A model generated the notes under the pieces. That model had not been told where the DNA came from. It made no database searches and saw only the letters and a list, made by a program, of their open reading frames with translations. Of a stretch of 64,000 nucleotides of DNA, positions 23,385-35,269 are shown piece by piece. Positions within the stretch are counted from its first letter, which is position 1. Each line of letters opens with the position of its first letter. Source of the DNA: Nemophila menziesii (lineage: Eukaryota > Streptophyta > Magnoliopsida > Boraginales > Hydrophyllaceae); assembly GCA_029959085.1 (NCBI GenBank), contig JARWIR010000011.1, positions 11,285,840-11,349,839 on the forward strand, read 5' to 3'. The translations under genes were made by a program, and so were the position numbers.

Positions 23385-24060
23385 CCAATGGTTTCTTTTC
23401 CAAAAACTTATCTTCCAATGTTATTGGAAAAAGTTACTTTTCCATTACCTCCTTTTCTTGTAATCTTTTATAAGAGTGAGTCATTTCCCTTCATATGCCT
23501 AAATCATCCATTATCGAGTACCAATATTTTTTTATTGAGGCTCTTCTTACCCTACAAGATAATAGAATTACATATTAGGTATTCAAGTTGGGTCTATGGG
23601 GGATTAAGTAGCCCTTTCTCTTTACAAATTCATTTTGGCCTTTTACATAGATAAATCAGGGAACCATAGGTACAAGTATTTAGATCAAGTTTGGAAAAAG
23701 GAAAGCTAGAAGAGGAAACTATATTTGATGCTCTAACAAAAAACGATTTTAGAGGAAATAAGATTAACAAACTGATCAAAAAAAAACTACCCTTTTCATG
23801 ACGAGTAAATTGGCTTCCTAACAATAAATCAAATTTTATTTATCTTTGTGTAAACTTTAAAAAATTCCTCCTAGATCTTTTAACTTTTTCAAAAGAAAGT
23901 AATTGTATTTGACAATGATAGAAGTATTATCCTCGAGTTCATCATTGTTTCCTAAAGAAGTTTGTATAAAGTTTTCAAAATTTTGGTTTTTTGTTTGATT
24001 TAGGAGAGTATTTATAATCACGTAAAAAATCATATGATATTTCAATACCATCATCTAATT
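23385..24060 (-). pseudogene. Copia protease and flanking gag linker, second copy
   Basis: The minus strand reads ILVLDNG, stop, FRHMKGNDSLL and GNGKVTFSNNI. This parallels the protease at 18.93-19.17 kb, with D-N-G in place of the catalytic D-S-G. Sequence up to 24,050 matches 19.2-19.65 kb, but the zinc knuckle is deleted and an LTR-like fragment follows. A diverged duplicate of the 18.9-20.3 kb relic. Confidence 0.7.
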
Positions 24061-24090
24061 AATATTTAAAAACTATATATATACATATCT

Positions 24091-24131
<41 letters not shown>

Positions 24132-24710
24132 TATTTCTATTTTACTAAACTAGTTTTAGTTATACAAGATATATTCTCTTCAAATATATTTCTTTTTAAT
24201 TTAGTTCTACTATTTCTTAACATCGATCTTGTATAAGAGGTATTGGATTTGGTAAGATTTATTGAGTTTTATTCTTCTCATATGTTATCATATTTGTTTG
24301 TTTTTCATAGAAATTCTTAAAGTATATATTGCAAAGACCCTTTTAATCATCTATTTTATGAAAAAATATTCATAACGCCTAACGCCCAATTTTTTTTATT
24401 GGTCTGAATTCTACAATAAAATTTATATGGAAGAAATACATAGCAAACTGTATAGGCTCGAAACCTTGAACAAAATTTATATACCCGAATTATTGAAAAA
24501 ATTATTTAAAAGTTTGAAGCCAAGATCAAATATTAATGGGGCTTCAAACCTTGTTTTAAATTATCACCTTAAAATTTAAAAGAATCAAGAAGGATCAAAA
24601 CCTTAATATAATAATATAGTATTGAAGCATGATTTGTTTGATGATGAAAAACTCATATGATTTCATGAATATTAAAAAAATATTTAAAAAGAAGAAGAAA
24701 GAATCATGTG
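24060..24710. repeat. TA microsatellite, partial LTR-like repeat and leader repeat
   Basis: About 20 TA units at 24,084-24,127 sit inside a shortened LTR-like repeat ending TTCTTAACA (24,222), followed by the leader-like repeat also found at 20.33 and 48.53 kb. Confidence 0.65.
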
Positions 24711-24719
24711 TTCTTACAG

Positions 24720-25425
24720 TATTACACTAAAGTAACCTAAATATTCAAGTCTATTAAAGCCTAAATGTCATAATTAAAGTTTTTTATGCGAATTGTATTT
24801 AAACATATCTATTATGTCCCAAAAGAATTATAACATGAAGTTCAAAAGAATATCCATTTGCAAAATATAAAAAAATAATATACCTGATACATTTATAAGT
24901 ATGTTGAATGTTTTGAAATCCCAAAACATGTCGTAAACACGAGCATTATAGATTATTTTCTCAATAGACATATAACAAATATTCAACTAGATTGATTTAA
25001 AAAATTCATAAATCGTGATAAACATGTTATGTATCTAACAAACATAGGGTTGTAGATCTCTAATGTCTATAACTTATTCATGAAGTATGGTACGTCAGTC
25101 GGTTCAAAATATACAAGCCTCGAATAAGGAAATCTAATGAATAATTATAAAATTATAAAAATTGTAGAGTGTGCACATCCAAATAATATGACATCAATTA
25201 TTCAACCAACAAACAATGGAATATGCATTACAAAAATAAAGTAATGGTACCTTGACGGACCAAGATACATAATACGAGGAAAATTATATAGATTATTTAT
25301 TTACTAGAAATAAATGAAAAAATGTGAGGCATTTTTATTGAGTATTATTCATATACTAGATAAAAATACTGAGTATGGGTCTCATACTCGATTCTTTTTC
25401 TTTGAGTATAGTACTCGTACTCAGT
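24720..25425. other. Unrecognised stretch with GAGTAT/ATACTC words
   Basis: No gene is seen. Around 25,350-25,435 alternating ACTGAGTATG, CATACTCG and GTACTCGTACTCAG words form small inverted repeats. Similar words are at 36,975-37,050, just before the matching copia relic, so they mark the left edge of the 25.4-34.2 / 37.0-45.65 kb duplication. Confidence 0.5.
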
Positions 25426-25429
25426 ACTT

Positions 25430-26330
25430 TTACAATTTATTTTAGGTTTATGGGGGTTAGTGTTGTCATTTCACTTTACACTTTATTTTTTCCTTTTATA
25501 TGGATAAATCAGTGGACCATATTAAAGTTGTTAATGCTATTTACAATCACCCACATCGTGATCTTCAGGTTCACTATAGGTACAAGTGTTTAGATCAAAT
25601 TTGGAAAAAGTAAATCTAGAAGAGGAAAATATATTTGACGCTCTCACAAAAATGATTTTAGATGAATTTATATTAACAAAGGGATAAAACATAAACCACC
25701 ATTCTCTTGATGAGTATCTTGGCTTCCCAACGATAAATCATAATATTTTTTTCTTTGTGTAAACTTCAAACAATTCTTTCTAGATCTTTTCATTTTCCAA
25801 AAGAAAGGAATTTTATTTGACAATGAAAGAGTTATTATGCTCAAGCTTATCATTGTTTCCTAAGTAAATTTATAAAAAAATGTTTTCAAATATTTGATTT
25901 TTTGTTTGATTTAAGAAAGTGTTTGTAATCACCTTAAAAAATCATACGATAATTTAATACCATCATCTAATTGATCTTGAGATAAACATAAGTTAGAGTT
26001 GGAGTTTACCTCATCTTCTTTTTATTTTTAAGTAGCCATGAAAGAAATATAGTTGGCTACATGATCTTTATAATCACTTTAGGGTAGAGATGACGACTCT
26101 TATGATAATGATAGCAAGTAAGCTCAACCTTCTTATAACTCTTATAAGATTTGCTTCAGGCACAACAATCTTTATATCTTTTGTGTCTCCTGAGCTCTAT
26201 TTATTTGATGTAATATCCACCAATACACACTTTATGTCTTGTATAGAATTCCTCTTAACCTAATATAATATTTTCACCCCGAATAAAACACTAATACACA
26301 TATCTTTTTCTCTTTTCTCCTTTTAGTAAA
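25430..26330 (-). pseudogene. Copia protease-gag relic, third copy
   Basis: It aligns with 19.17-20.06 kb in the same orientation. The protease core is mostly lost. The gag linker (SYKDHVANYISFMAT-like) and knuckle neighbourhood near 26,090-26,140 are recognisable but frameshifted. The direct duplicate is 37,070-37,965. Confidence 0.6.
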
Positions 26331-26334
26331 AGAT

Positions 26335-26596
26335 TTTTTTTGAATTATTACCAATAAAATTATATTTATAACATTATGTACTACTAAAATCTTAATTTTA
26401 TAAAAATATATTCAATGTATATTTTTATTTAATAAATATATTATACCCACATCTCCAATTATACTCTTTACTTTTTAAAATTATATATATATATATATAT
26501 ATTAAAATCTTTATTATACTAAACTAGTTTCAGATATACAAAAAATATTCTCTCCATATATATTTCTCTTAAGTTCAGTATTAATATTTCTCAACA
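26335..26596. repeat. LTR-like repeat ending CTCAACA
   Basis: Same family as 20,070-20,331, followed by CCTTATCATCACGAG. It contains a TA run of about 11 units. Confidence 0.55.
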
Positions 26597-27084
26597 CCTT
26601 ATCATCACGAGCTTGCTCTTTTGATCTTGTGGAAGAGATAATAGATTTGCTTAGATGATCACCAATACAAAATTTAGAATTTTTCTAGTTTTTTTGTCTT
26701 TTGTCAAAACTCTTTTTAAACAAGATAAATTTATATATTTAACGGTAAAAATTTTTGACACTCTTAAAAAATGTTACCTTCATTTTCATTAACTACGTAT
26801 ATAAATATGTAATTTCATAGTTTATTTTTTCAAAAATTTTTATTGTTTAATTAAGAAAATTAAGAAATAACATTTATATTTTAAGACAAATTATTTTAAA
26901 AATAATATAATAAATTTTAATATCAATTTTTTAAAATAATTGTTTTTTTATAAGGTGTACATGACCCAAAAAATCAAATTAATATTTTACATACCCCAAA
27001 GAATAATAAATTGATCAGATAGGTAAATATTACATCTTTACCCTCTATATTACATATCAAATACTACTAAAATCTTAAAAATTA

Positions 27085-27500
27085 ATCTCAAATCGATGCT
27101 CTTGGCCATCAATCTCAACTACAAAACCACCACCTCCTACCGGTCCAAACCATCAAAACCCACAGATGTTAAAGCTCTAAATCGAAATCCTCAACCACAT
27201 AAATTTGGATGAACTTTCCAAAGCCATATCTATCCTTCACGATTTATTTTTTATCGCTCACATTTTCCAAATATGCTCGCAATCCCAAGCCATTGTTGAG
27301 GCTCAAGTCTCACCTCGTCTTATTTCACTTTCGACCAGTTTTCTTGCTAAACATAGTTATTGAAACATATGATAAATACAGATGCTTAAATGACATAACA
27401 AACCTATTTAACTAAATGCTTGAGAGAGATGGTGGGAAATGGAATGCCGTTATTACAGCAGTTTTTGTAGATAGTCATTTGTATGTTGCTAATGGATGGA
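27085..27500 (+). pseudogene. PPR protein fragment, copy 1
   Basis: From an ATG at 27,166 the frame reads MLKL, stop, IEILNHINLDELSKAISIL, then SQSQAIVEAQVSPRLISLS. After a frameshift it reads PVFLLNIVIETYDKYRCL, NDITNLFN, stop, MLERDGGKWNAVITAVF. This follows the N-terminal part and first repeat of plant P-L-S pentatricopeptide proteins (L-L-N-x-x-I-x-x-Y-x-K-C-G-x-L-x-D-A-x-x-L-F-x-E-M-x-E-R-D-x-x-S-W-N-A-x-I-x-A). Such proteins bind organelle RNA. Two stops and a frameshift shared with the copy at 38.7 kb show the gene was already dead before duplication. Confidence 0.75.
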
Positions 27501-28219
27501 CATACAATATTGAATGTTAATTCGTATGATACAATTTTGCCTTACTGTCCAGGAATAAAAAGATATAGAACATCAAATCATCAATTTTAGACAAATAAGT
27601 GAAATTTTGATCTACACAAACATTCAAACATGAAATAGCTTTATTTAAAATTCAATTTTAATGATTGTCTTAACTTTAGTGGGTAATTGAAATTTTCATG
27701 ACTTAAAATTGGGTTTTTTCTTTCTAGTATAAATTCAATAGTTGGAGAATTTTTTGTATTCTAAGAAGCCTTACTTTGAAAAATTGCAGTGGATGCTAAT
27801 TTCGTGAGAAAAATTGTCAGATGGGATCAATCCCATCAACAAACATTATACGGTGTAACAATAATTAACAATTTTATCTTAACATTATTGTGTTCTTGAC
27901 TTTCTGTATAAGTACTCTCAATATATCTTTGTTTGGAGTTTGATTGTTTATTTTTGTTAGTCGTCATATTCTTTTGCCTATATTCAGGTTCAATATATGT
28001 ATTGATATAGATTTATAGCTATTAACTTGATAAAGGCAAATCTTTCTTGAAGTAATCATAATTCCACGCCTGCAATAATAATAATGAGATCTAGATCTGG
28101 GATAAAATTTTGTTTTTATTTTATGGCTGATGTTTTCATAATTATATCCTATGACAAAATTTAATTAATTTTTAACTGTATATATATTACTTTGTGTTCT
28201 TAAGTAACTGCAAATTTAA

Positions 28220-28430
28220 AAAGCATGTTGATAACTTGTTTGATATTACTACTATAGTAGCGAGAGATTTTTCTAGCATATATATTTCAATGTCTAGTTC
28301 ATCTAATTTGGGTAACAATACTTTAGGGACTTTTATGCAGACTTAAGCGTTACAACTCCTACTGCGATCAATAACATGATTGTGGCTGTTGCAGATGGTA
28401 CAAATAAATTTCATCAATTGTCTAAATCCT
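28220..28430 (+). other. Coding-like fragment of unknown family (copy at 39,790-40,010)
   Basis: A frame reads DITTIVARDFSSIYISMSSS, SNLGNNT and then breaks. In the copy at 39.8 kb it stays open for 69 codons (DITTIVARDFSSIDISMSSS, then TLIADLSATTPIAII). The serine-rich composition and G+C level above the surroundings suggest a captured exon. It lies between the PPR fragment and the fold-back array. No family recognised. Confidence 0.3.
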
Positions 28431-28434
28431 ATGA

Positions 28435-29110
28435 ACATACATAAACCCATCAACTATATAATTCCTATCAACTGTCCAAACCCTATCAATATTATAAATC
28501 ACATCAATAATCTTGTTTTCATAAACTATTTAAATTCCATTAGAAGACTAAATTCCATCATGTTTATTATCTCTCTAAATCTGATCAACTTCTTAAATCC
28601 ATCATCATTCTAAATTCTTCTATAAACATTATTAATCTCATAAGGCGTGCAAATCCCATCAAACATCTTAGTCCCATCATTTGTCTGAATTCTGACTAAA
28701 TTACATCAACTGTCCAAATCTCATCAACTACCTAAATCCCATCAATTGCCTAAATTCCATTAATAGACCAAATCCCACAAACATTCAAAATTCCATCAAC
28801 TATCTAAATCCCACGTCTGATGGGGTCAATAATGTTGATGGGATTTAGACAATGCTGATGAAGTTTATACAGTTGATAGGATTTAGAATGTTGGTGAGAT
28901 CTGGTGGGATTTTTGGTATTTAGTTTATGATAGGATTTATGTAGATAGGAGTTAGAATGGTGATTGGATGAAAAGTTGATGAAATTTAGGCTGATGAGTT
29001 TTAGATATTTGATGAGACTTATACTGTTGATGGGTTTAAGTCTATTGATGGAATTTAATCTTTTGATGAGATTTGGCGTCATGGGATTTAAAAATTTAAT
29101 GTGATTTGGA
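28435..29110. repeat. Fold-back minisatellite (inverted arrays), copy 1
   Basis: The left arm to about 28,814 is a degenerate array of CTAAATCCCATCAAC-type words. The right arm, from about 28,833, is the reverse complement (GTTGATGGGATTTAGAC). The centre is TCTGATGGGGTCAATAAT. Units are roughly 14-20 bp and imperfect. Long inverted repeats built of short tandem repeats are the hallmark of Foldback-type elements and occur in some Mutator-like ends. The same structure lies at 40,005-40,690. Confidence 0.8.
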
Positions 29111-29751
29111 CCGTCAATGAGATTTAGAATGTTAGTGTGTATGTGAAAGCATGAAACTTATCATATAGTAAAAGAAACAACAGGAACCAATAAATGTCTG
29201 AGGCCCAAACTAACATTTTATCTTTGCAATTGAAAAAAGTGAGATGAATATAAATTATTTAATTATATAAATAACCAGATTACTTAAAATATTTAATTAT
29301 TTAAAAAACATCGAATTTTATGAAGAATAAAGATAACAAAGACTGACATATAGAAAGTGAAGCTTATCTATCAAACGTAACAAAAATAAAGTGTTTGTAA
29401 CTGAAAAATTGAATTTTTACCACTTAAATATAATTTAGAGAATCTTAAGGGGATAAGTGGTAAAATATTCAATTAGAGGTTGGTATCTACATGTTGAGTT
29501 TGAGAAGACGCTTAATTGAAGAAAAAGATAGCGTTTAATTGCACGACTGATCCATGTGTTATGTGAAATGGATGTAATAAGACTCCTTAATACATATCAT
29601 CAGGATTGCCCCTCCAAGTTACGGGTAAATGTCAGAACTCAACTCTATTTATATATTAAGCATCATCACATTCTCAAATCATACACCAAAGATAAAATAA
29701 TTTCATGGAAATTATATAAAAATTTGATTATGAAATACAATTCTAACAATC

Positions 29752-29935
29752 ACATGAGTCACAAGGCTTTTGTTTCTTTTTAGGATGGTGTTAACAAGAG
29801 ATTTGTTTAATGGATCATTGAAAAGCTCAAAATTATTGAAGACCTCAACTATTCGACCATTCTGGACGCCGATGACATATTCTAAGACTTTAGGAAGAGC
29901 AAATGTCAGCATACTAATATGATGAAGGAAGAGGA
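29752..29935 (-). pseudogene. CSN6: CSN6 exon fragment, copy 2 (left arm)
   Basis: The minus strand reads LTFALPKVLEYVIGVQNGR, then IVEVFNNFELFNDPLNKSL without a stop. It is the best-preserved match to the COP9 signalosome subunit 6 stretch V-I-G-x-Q-x-G-R-T-V-E-I-F-N-S-F-E-L. The exon is alone: sequence on both sides does not continue the MPN domain. The stop-free frame here, against one stop in copy 1, reflects short length rather than clear selection. Confidence 0.78.
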
Positions 29936-30576
29936 GGGGCCATGTCATATTAGGTGATAAAAACATGTCACATTTATTCCTTCTTTATGTTAAAATCTTA
30001 AATTTTTGCTTCCTCAATAGTTTGAAACCCTTTATTATATTATTTATTATGTTCTTTTTATTTCTAAGTCGCCATTATCTCATTTTCTTTGAATTCTTTC
30101 GTGTCCATATTGTATTTAAGATTCCATGTAAACAGTCTTTAGCCAATCACCTTATAGAACAACGATATTCGGTTGCAGTTTCATTATACTCTAATCTTAA
30201 AAGATGATCATTAAATATTAATCAAGATATCAAACAAAAGTTAAATTTAATGTATTTTCATAAAATTATTGCATTACTTTATATCTGTATTTTGTCATTA
30301 GACATTCTAAGATTTAATCGATACCATTAGAAATAACTTATGTTTTTCATTGTTGGTCTTTTAATGAGTAATGAGTATTTTACTTTATAAAAATTGATTC
30401 ATTATCTAGTTATGATTCTTATCCATAATAATTTCGTTTGCGATTTCCCATTTCCAGGTTTTAAATTTCTATTAAGTTGGTTTTATCGAACTCTAATTAA
30501 ATGAATTTGGTTTTATAAATTAAGTAAATGAAGCATTCTAAGTTTACAATGCTAACCTCCCTATGTATATTTAATG

Positions 30577-30578
<2 letters not shown>

Positions 30579-30609
<31 letters not shown>
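30579..30609. repeat. (TA)n microsatellite
   Basis: About 15 TA units at the position equivalent to 1,380-1,421 in copy 1. Confidence 0.9.
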
Positions 30610-30611
<2 letters not shown>

Positions 30612-31429
30612 TTGAATTAAAATTGGCTAGATATTGTATCGATATCTGTTTATTTAGTTTAAGATCCGCATTGAGTCATTGTTTCATTTTTAATTTTTCT
30701 TCATTTCTAATGCTAAGATATAATATGATGAATCTGGATTATGATAGTTTTTAAGATCCGCCTTGTCTGTCATGCTAAATTTTTTAAATAAACTCCATTA
30801 CTTTTTTTTAAAGAAAACACAATTAAAATCTATTGGTATGTATAGTACGAGATCAATGTCCCATGGATTAAATAGAAGAGGAAATTGATTTTTGAAATTT
30901 AATAGATTATTTTTCATAGTGTGAAATAATGGGAGGTTTTGCAAATAATGTATTGTTAACGAATGATTTGAAACGATTTAGTGTTGTGAATAGTGTAAAG
31001 GAGAAACCGTTAAGAGGTTAATGTTAAATACACCATGGTATGACGAAAGGTCGAAAACCCCCACTACGGTTTAAATTTTTTTATTACATACACATATACC
31101 TATAGTACAATATATGTATAATATAGGGATCTATCGTGCATTTTTTCATAATCATGCTTTTTTTGGACCTGTACAATACTTATCTCTAATGTACTTGATC
31201 CCTCATGTATTAGAATTTGTAATAGAACATTAGTGTATGTGTATATTTTTTTCACAGGTTAATACCTTTTTATAGATCTCCTCTAGCCAATCTCCTTTTA
31301 TATGAGAATTAGAGTCTAAAGAGGGTGTATACAATTAGTAGCTTACTATATATATGAAGTTGAAGTAGCAAAGAAAGGAACATATATACATGAAAGTAAA
31401 CTAAGTAGTTGTAAAGAAGTTGATGAAAC

Positions 31430-32070
31430 TACACTTTTCATCCTTTTCTGTTGTGGGTTCAATTGAAATTCTTGATGATGAATCGTTCAGCATGCTTAAT
31501 ATTATCTGACAACCAACATTTCGCGGTACAGCTTGATTGGAGCCATGTAGAGGCGTTAACACCTGCTCTTTCGGGTGAACTTGTGACGTCCCATCTTAAA
31601 ACCTATATATATAAAAATTAGAAAAAAATTATCAATATTATTCATATAAGAAAAAAGGAACCCAAATGCAGTTAAATCACCTATCATTCTCGCCTCGTGG
31701 CCTATACTTTTGAGCTTGGATGAAATTATTTGCAAATAATCTATCTGCAAGCAATTATATTTATTAAAATAAATTTAAGATAAGTAAACATACTCATTAC
31801 TAAAAATTAAAAGTAACTATTATTTTATATTTACCCAACTTGTTGCATCACTGTAACACTTATCTTCAAATCTCATGACAAGTTTTTCAAGTCCATTGGG
31901 TACTCTATTTGGATAAAAAATTGTTTGCAAGGTCTCAAATATGTATTTGTCAAACATTAAAATATGTCATATTAATTTGAGAAAATATACAAAAGTGTTT
32001 TCAACAAGGTACCTCATGATCCGACTCAATTGTAAAACTGGCCTACGGTTAAACAAACTAGCGAAATAAA
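31430..32070 (-). pseudogene. MED15-like KIX-domain gene fragment, copy 2
   Basis: Same exon order as at 2.2-2.95 kb. The third exon keeps a TTGCAG acceptor and reads IDYLQIISSKLKSIGHEARM, then IGDLTAF. The second exon, about 31,835-31,946, keeps its GT donor but the acceptor is AA instead of AG. About 60 bp of the glutamine-rich piece found in copies 1 and 3 is deleted near 31,480. Different splice sites are broken in each copy, so no copy can make the KIX fold. Confidence 0.65.
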
Positions 32071-33513
32071 TATACTCTCAACTTTTCTATCATAAGTAAA
32101 AACAAGTGTAGATGCGATTGTATTTTAGCGAGTTATTATTAATTTTCAAATACTTATTATTTTTATATAAAGTAAAAGTTATTCATCTGGACCACCTCTG
32201 AGCTCCAATAGTATTAAATTGTAATTGACTGGTTTTAAGGTGGTGGGGATTTTTTTTAAAAAAGATACATCTTTATAAAATTTTTGTTTACCGATCAACT
32301 TGTTACAAGATAAAAAATTATTAAGGTTTCAAAATTTACCATTTATTTAAATTAAAAACTAAAATTATTGTTCTTACAATAGTAATTTATATAAGTAGCT
32401 TGGACAAAATTTAAAGAGATACATGAAAATTAAACCAAACAATCGAGTGGTGAGAGTGAGAACTTTGCTTCTATATTGAGAGAATGAAAAAACACGTTAC
32501 ATAATAAATCTAATTTCTATAATATATATAGTTTTCATTTGATCATTCGTGCTTTGGTATATTGCAAAAAACTAATGAGTATTTCTCATTTTTTAATTTT
32601 AGAAAAAGAACACTTAAATTCTTGATTTTTTTGATATTGATACACTTAGTTTTCTTAATTCGTTTTCTTTTTCTTGACAAGTAATATTTTTAACATAGAT
32701 AATTATATTTAACATAGAAAAGAGGATTTGAAGTACTATCATAATCAATATTCATTATATTATATCATAGCATATAAAAATAAAGAAACACTACAAAAGA
32801 AAGGAAGACTCAATAAGGATCTTAAATTTATTAAACAAGTATCAATAAAAAATCTAGCCAATATACATAATTATATTTAATCAATAAATATATTGAGAGA
32901 GATTATCATTGGAAACCAAAGTTATAATTTCTTTCATTTTCATTATAAAACATTTACTTAATTGATGACCAAATCCATTTAATCAGAGTTGGGTTAAACT
33001 AACTTAACAATAAATTTTAAACCAGGAAATGAGAAATTTCAAACGAAACTATTATGAATTAGAATCACGATTAGATAATATCAATTATAAAAACGTAATT
33101 TACTCATTGCTTATTAATAGACCAACAACAAAAAACATAAGCATTTTTTTATGTTCTGAACTTACATTTCAGAATGCCTAATGACAAAGTACAAATATAA
33201 AGCAATGAAATAGTTTTAAAAATACTATATTAAAATTTACCTTGTCTATGATATCTTGATTGAAATGTCATGATCAACGTTCAAAATAAAGATATAGGGA
33301 AATTGCAAGTCTTCTATAAGACAAACGGGCGGTATAAGGGGATGTTAAAAATATATGAGTACGAAAGAATTTAAAGAGAAGGCGATAAAGGCAGCGTTGG
33401 AAGAGAAAGGACACGAGGAAGAAGATAATAAAAGGTTTGAAAAAAATTGAGTAGAAGAAATTGATACAAACTTGTAACTGTATGTTTATTTGAAGAGGGT
33501 GGTTTAGGGTTTT

Positions 33514-34230
33514 TTTGATCGGCAAATCCATCAAAATTTATTAAGTGGGTATCTCAAACATCCAATACATTTTGTCCAGCCCAATGGGTTACATGAAAAG
33601 CCCAAAGTAAGTCTTCCTACTAACATTAAAACTTAAAAAAAAGTTTAATAAAACATTATATAAAATTAAAAATAAGAATAATTGATTATTATGCCATTTC
33701 GCCTCTAATTATCTTCTTTCCTTACTCCGAATGTCCATTTTTTTCAATTTGATGTCGATCAGCGGGTTGATATAATTGCTTATCTGATCCTCACTCAACT
33801 TCCTAGTTCCATGAAATCTTCTATTAGGCTCCCTGTAGATACCATAAATATAAGCAGTAAATCACAGCTCTATGATTATGATTTTCTCATTGTTGGTCTC
33901 GAAATTGATGCAAACATTTATTAGGTCATCCGAGTTCGAAGAAACAACAGAATACAACACTTATCAAGCAGCTTTTGAGAATCCTTTTGCAGAAAGATCA
34001 ACCATGAGATAATCAGGGTCTTCTGTGCCTATTATACAAAATTCAGAAGGAATGGAAAGTAATCCCCATTCTAATAATCGATTTTTGGTGACCAGTCTAT
34101 TTAGACAAGCCAACCACGTGATAAAGGAGAAGCGAGGAATACAACACTTACCCCATACAATATTGTACCATTTGACCTCAGGTAAGCCTTCATTCATTTT
34201 GTTCATTGTTTTAAACTTGGCAGACAAATG
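33514..34230 (-). pseudogene. L1-type LINE ORF2 C-terminus, copy truncated by a breakpoint
   Basis: The longest open LINE frame in the window is here (33,964-34,227, minus). It reads EVKWYNIVWGKCCIPR, SFITWLACLNRLVTKNRLL and EWGLLSIPSEFCIIG, the zf-RVT segment of plant L1 ORF2. Downstream it continues FTAYIYGIYREPNRRFHG, the terminal I-W-x-E-R-N-x-R-x-F motif. The GGTTTAGGGTTTTTTT border with its T run is at 33,501-33,516. Unlike the copies at 17 and 45 kb, it ends at 34.23 kb where unrelated sequence joins. Confidence 0.8.
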
Positions 34231-34569
34231 TTTTAAACGTGTGACCTCCCTTGTAAATATGAATAAATCTATACTATTTGGACAATATAATAAATATAAT
34301 AATTAGATAATTTCTAATTAAGTCCAAAACCCAACAAATCGTGTCTTAAAAACTTCATTCTAAAAGTTTGAATGAAAAAAGTTAAAAATAATATTTTTAG
34401 CTTAAAATATACCTAATATAACATTATACAATCATAATAAAATATATAAAGATAAATAAAAGTATACTACTTGAAACGTTGAAAAACAATGAAATTAAAA
34501 ACATATACTTATCTCTTCACCGCCGCATATTCAAATGCCAACAAAAACACAAATAAGAAATCTCTTCCA

Positions 34570-35260
34570 CCAAGAGGCTTACTTGCACAAAGAACTGCCA
34601 CCATTCTCCACGATCTTCAACAATCGAGCCCAAGCCATTCTCCACCATCCTCGACAATCGAGCCCGCAAAACACAGAGCCGAATAGAATATTTTCTCTTC
34701 AAGCCTCTCACTTGTATTATTAATCGCCGCCATCCATGGATCATTCTTCTCCACCTTCGGTTATGCCATTAACAATCAACTGCATAATAGGAATCTCCGC
34801 CTCTCGTGCAAAAGAAACTGTCGCCACTTTTGTACCATTCTCCACCATTTTCAGTCGGGCTTGACTATTCCATCAACAATTGAGCCCACCAAACACAGAT
34901 CCCACCTCTGATTTTGCGCTCACCTGTACAAGAAATACAATAAGAATCGCCCGCCACTAGTGCAAAAGAAACTGTTGCCAATCTTGTATAATTCTTCTTC
35001 ATTGAGCCCACCAAACAGATTTTGCATTAACCCACTCACCTAAACAAGAAGCTAATCAGTGACCAGTCTCCACCATTTTTCACAGGTCTTGGCTATTCCA
35101 TCAACAAATAATAAGAATCGCCGCATCTTATGCAAAAGAAACCGTCACCACTCTTGTACCATTCTTCTTCATCTTCTATTGAGCTTGACTATTCCATCAA
35201 CAATTGAGCCCACAAACCACAGAGCCCACTTCCAATTTTGCTTACTTATGTGTTTCAATT
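34570..35260 (+). repeat. Degenerate tandem array, less A+T-rich
   Basis: Four or more diverged units of roughly 100-190 bp contain GCAAAAGAAACYGTCGCCAC, TTGTACCATTCT, ATTCCATCAACAATTGAGCC and ACCACAGAGCCCAC words. A further partial unit (ATGCAAAAGGAACCGCCGCC) occurs at about 36,065. C+A-rich on this strand and unlike the surroundings. Short frames are open but not consistent between units, so I do not call a gene. Confidence 0.6.
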
Positions 35261-35269
35261 ATTTGTAGT

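Larger units (their letters stand above)
29990..33510. repeat. Composite inverted-repeat unit, copy 2
   Basis: The left arm, about 29,990-30,900, pairs inverted with about 32,560-33,510: AAACCCTTTATTAT...CTAAGTCGCC pairs with its inverse near 33,440, TTTGTCATTAGACATTCT with its inverse near 33,175, and CTAAGATATAATATGATGAAT with its inverse near 32,750. The centre (31.4-32.07 kb) carries the KIX exons. Arms are diverged by eye at the 20-25% level. Beyond the right arm come the LINE and a breakpoint at 34.23 kb. Confidence 0.75.
25430..34230 (+). repeat. Direct segmental duplication, copy 1 (8.8 kb)
   Basis: This block and 37,070-45,640 share the same landmarks in the same order: copia relic, LTR-like repeat, PPR fragment, fold-back minisatellite, CSN6 fragment, inverted-repeat unit with KIX exons, and LINE. 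The offset falls from about 11.64 to 11.43 kb along the block, through small indels. The 2.8 kb between the copies (34.2-37.0 kb) is not part of it. Confidence 0.85.

Noticed and set aside
28380..29082. Asn/Ile-rich frames on both strands across the fold-back array
   Set aside because: They are translations of the repeated CATCAAC / AAATCC words and have no coding support.
28435..29110. Repeated short words that at first look like a CRISPR array
   Set aside because: Units are degenerate, have no unique spacers, and form an inverted pair in plant DNA. A fold-back minisatellite explains them.
34489..34744. Overlapping open frames on both strands at 34.5-34.7 kb
   Set aside because: They reflect the lower A+T content of the tandem array. 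The frames are not kept between array units.
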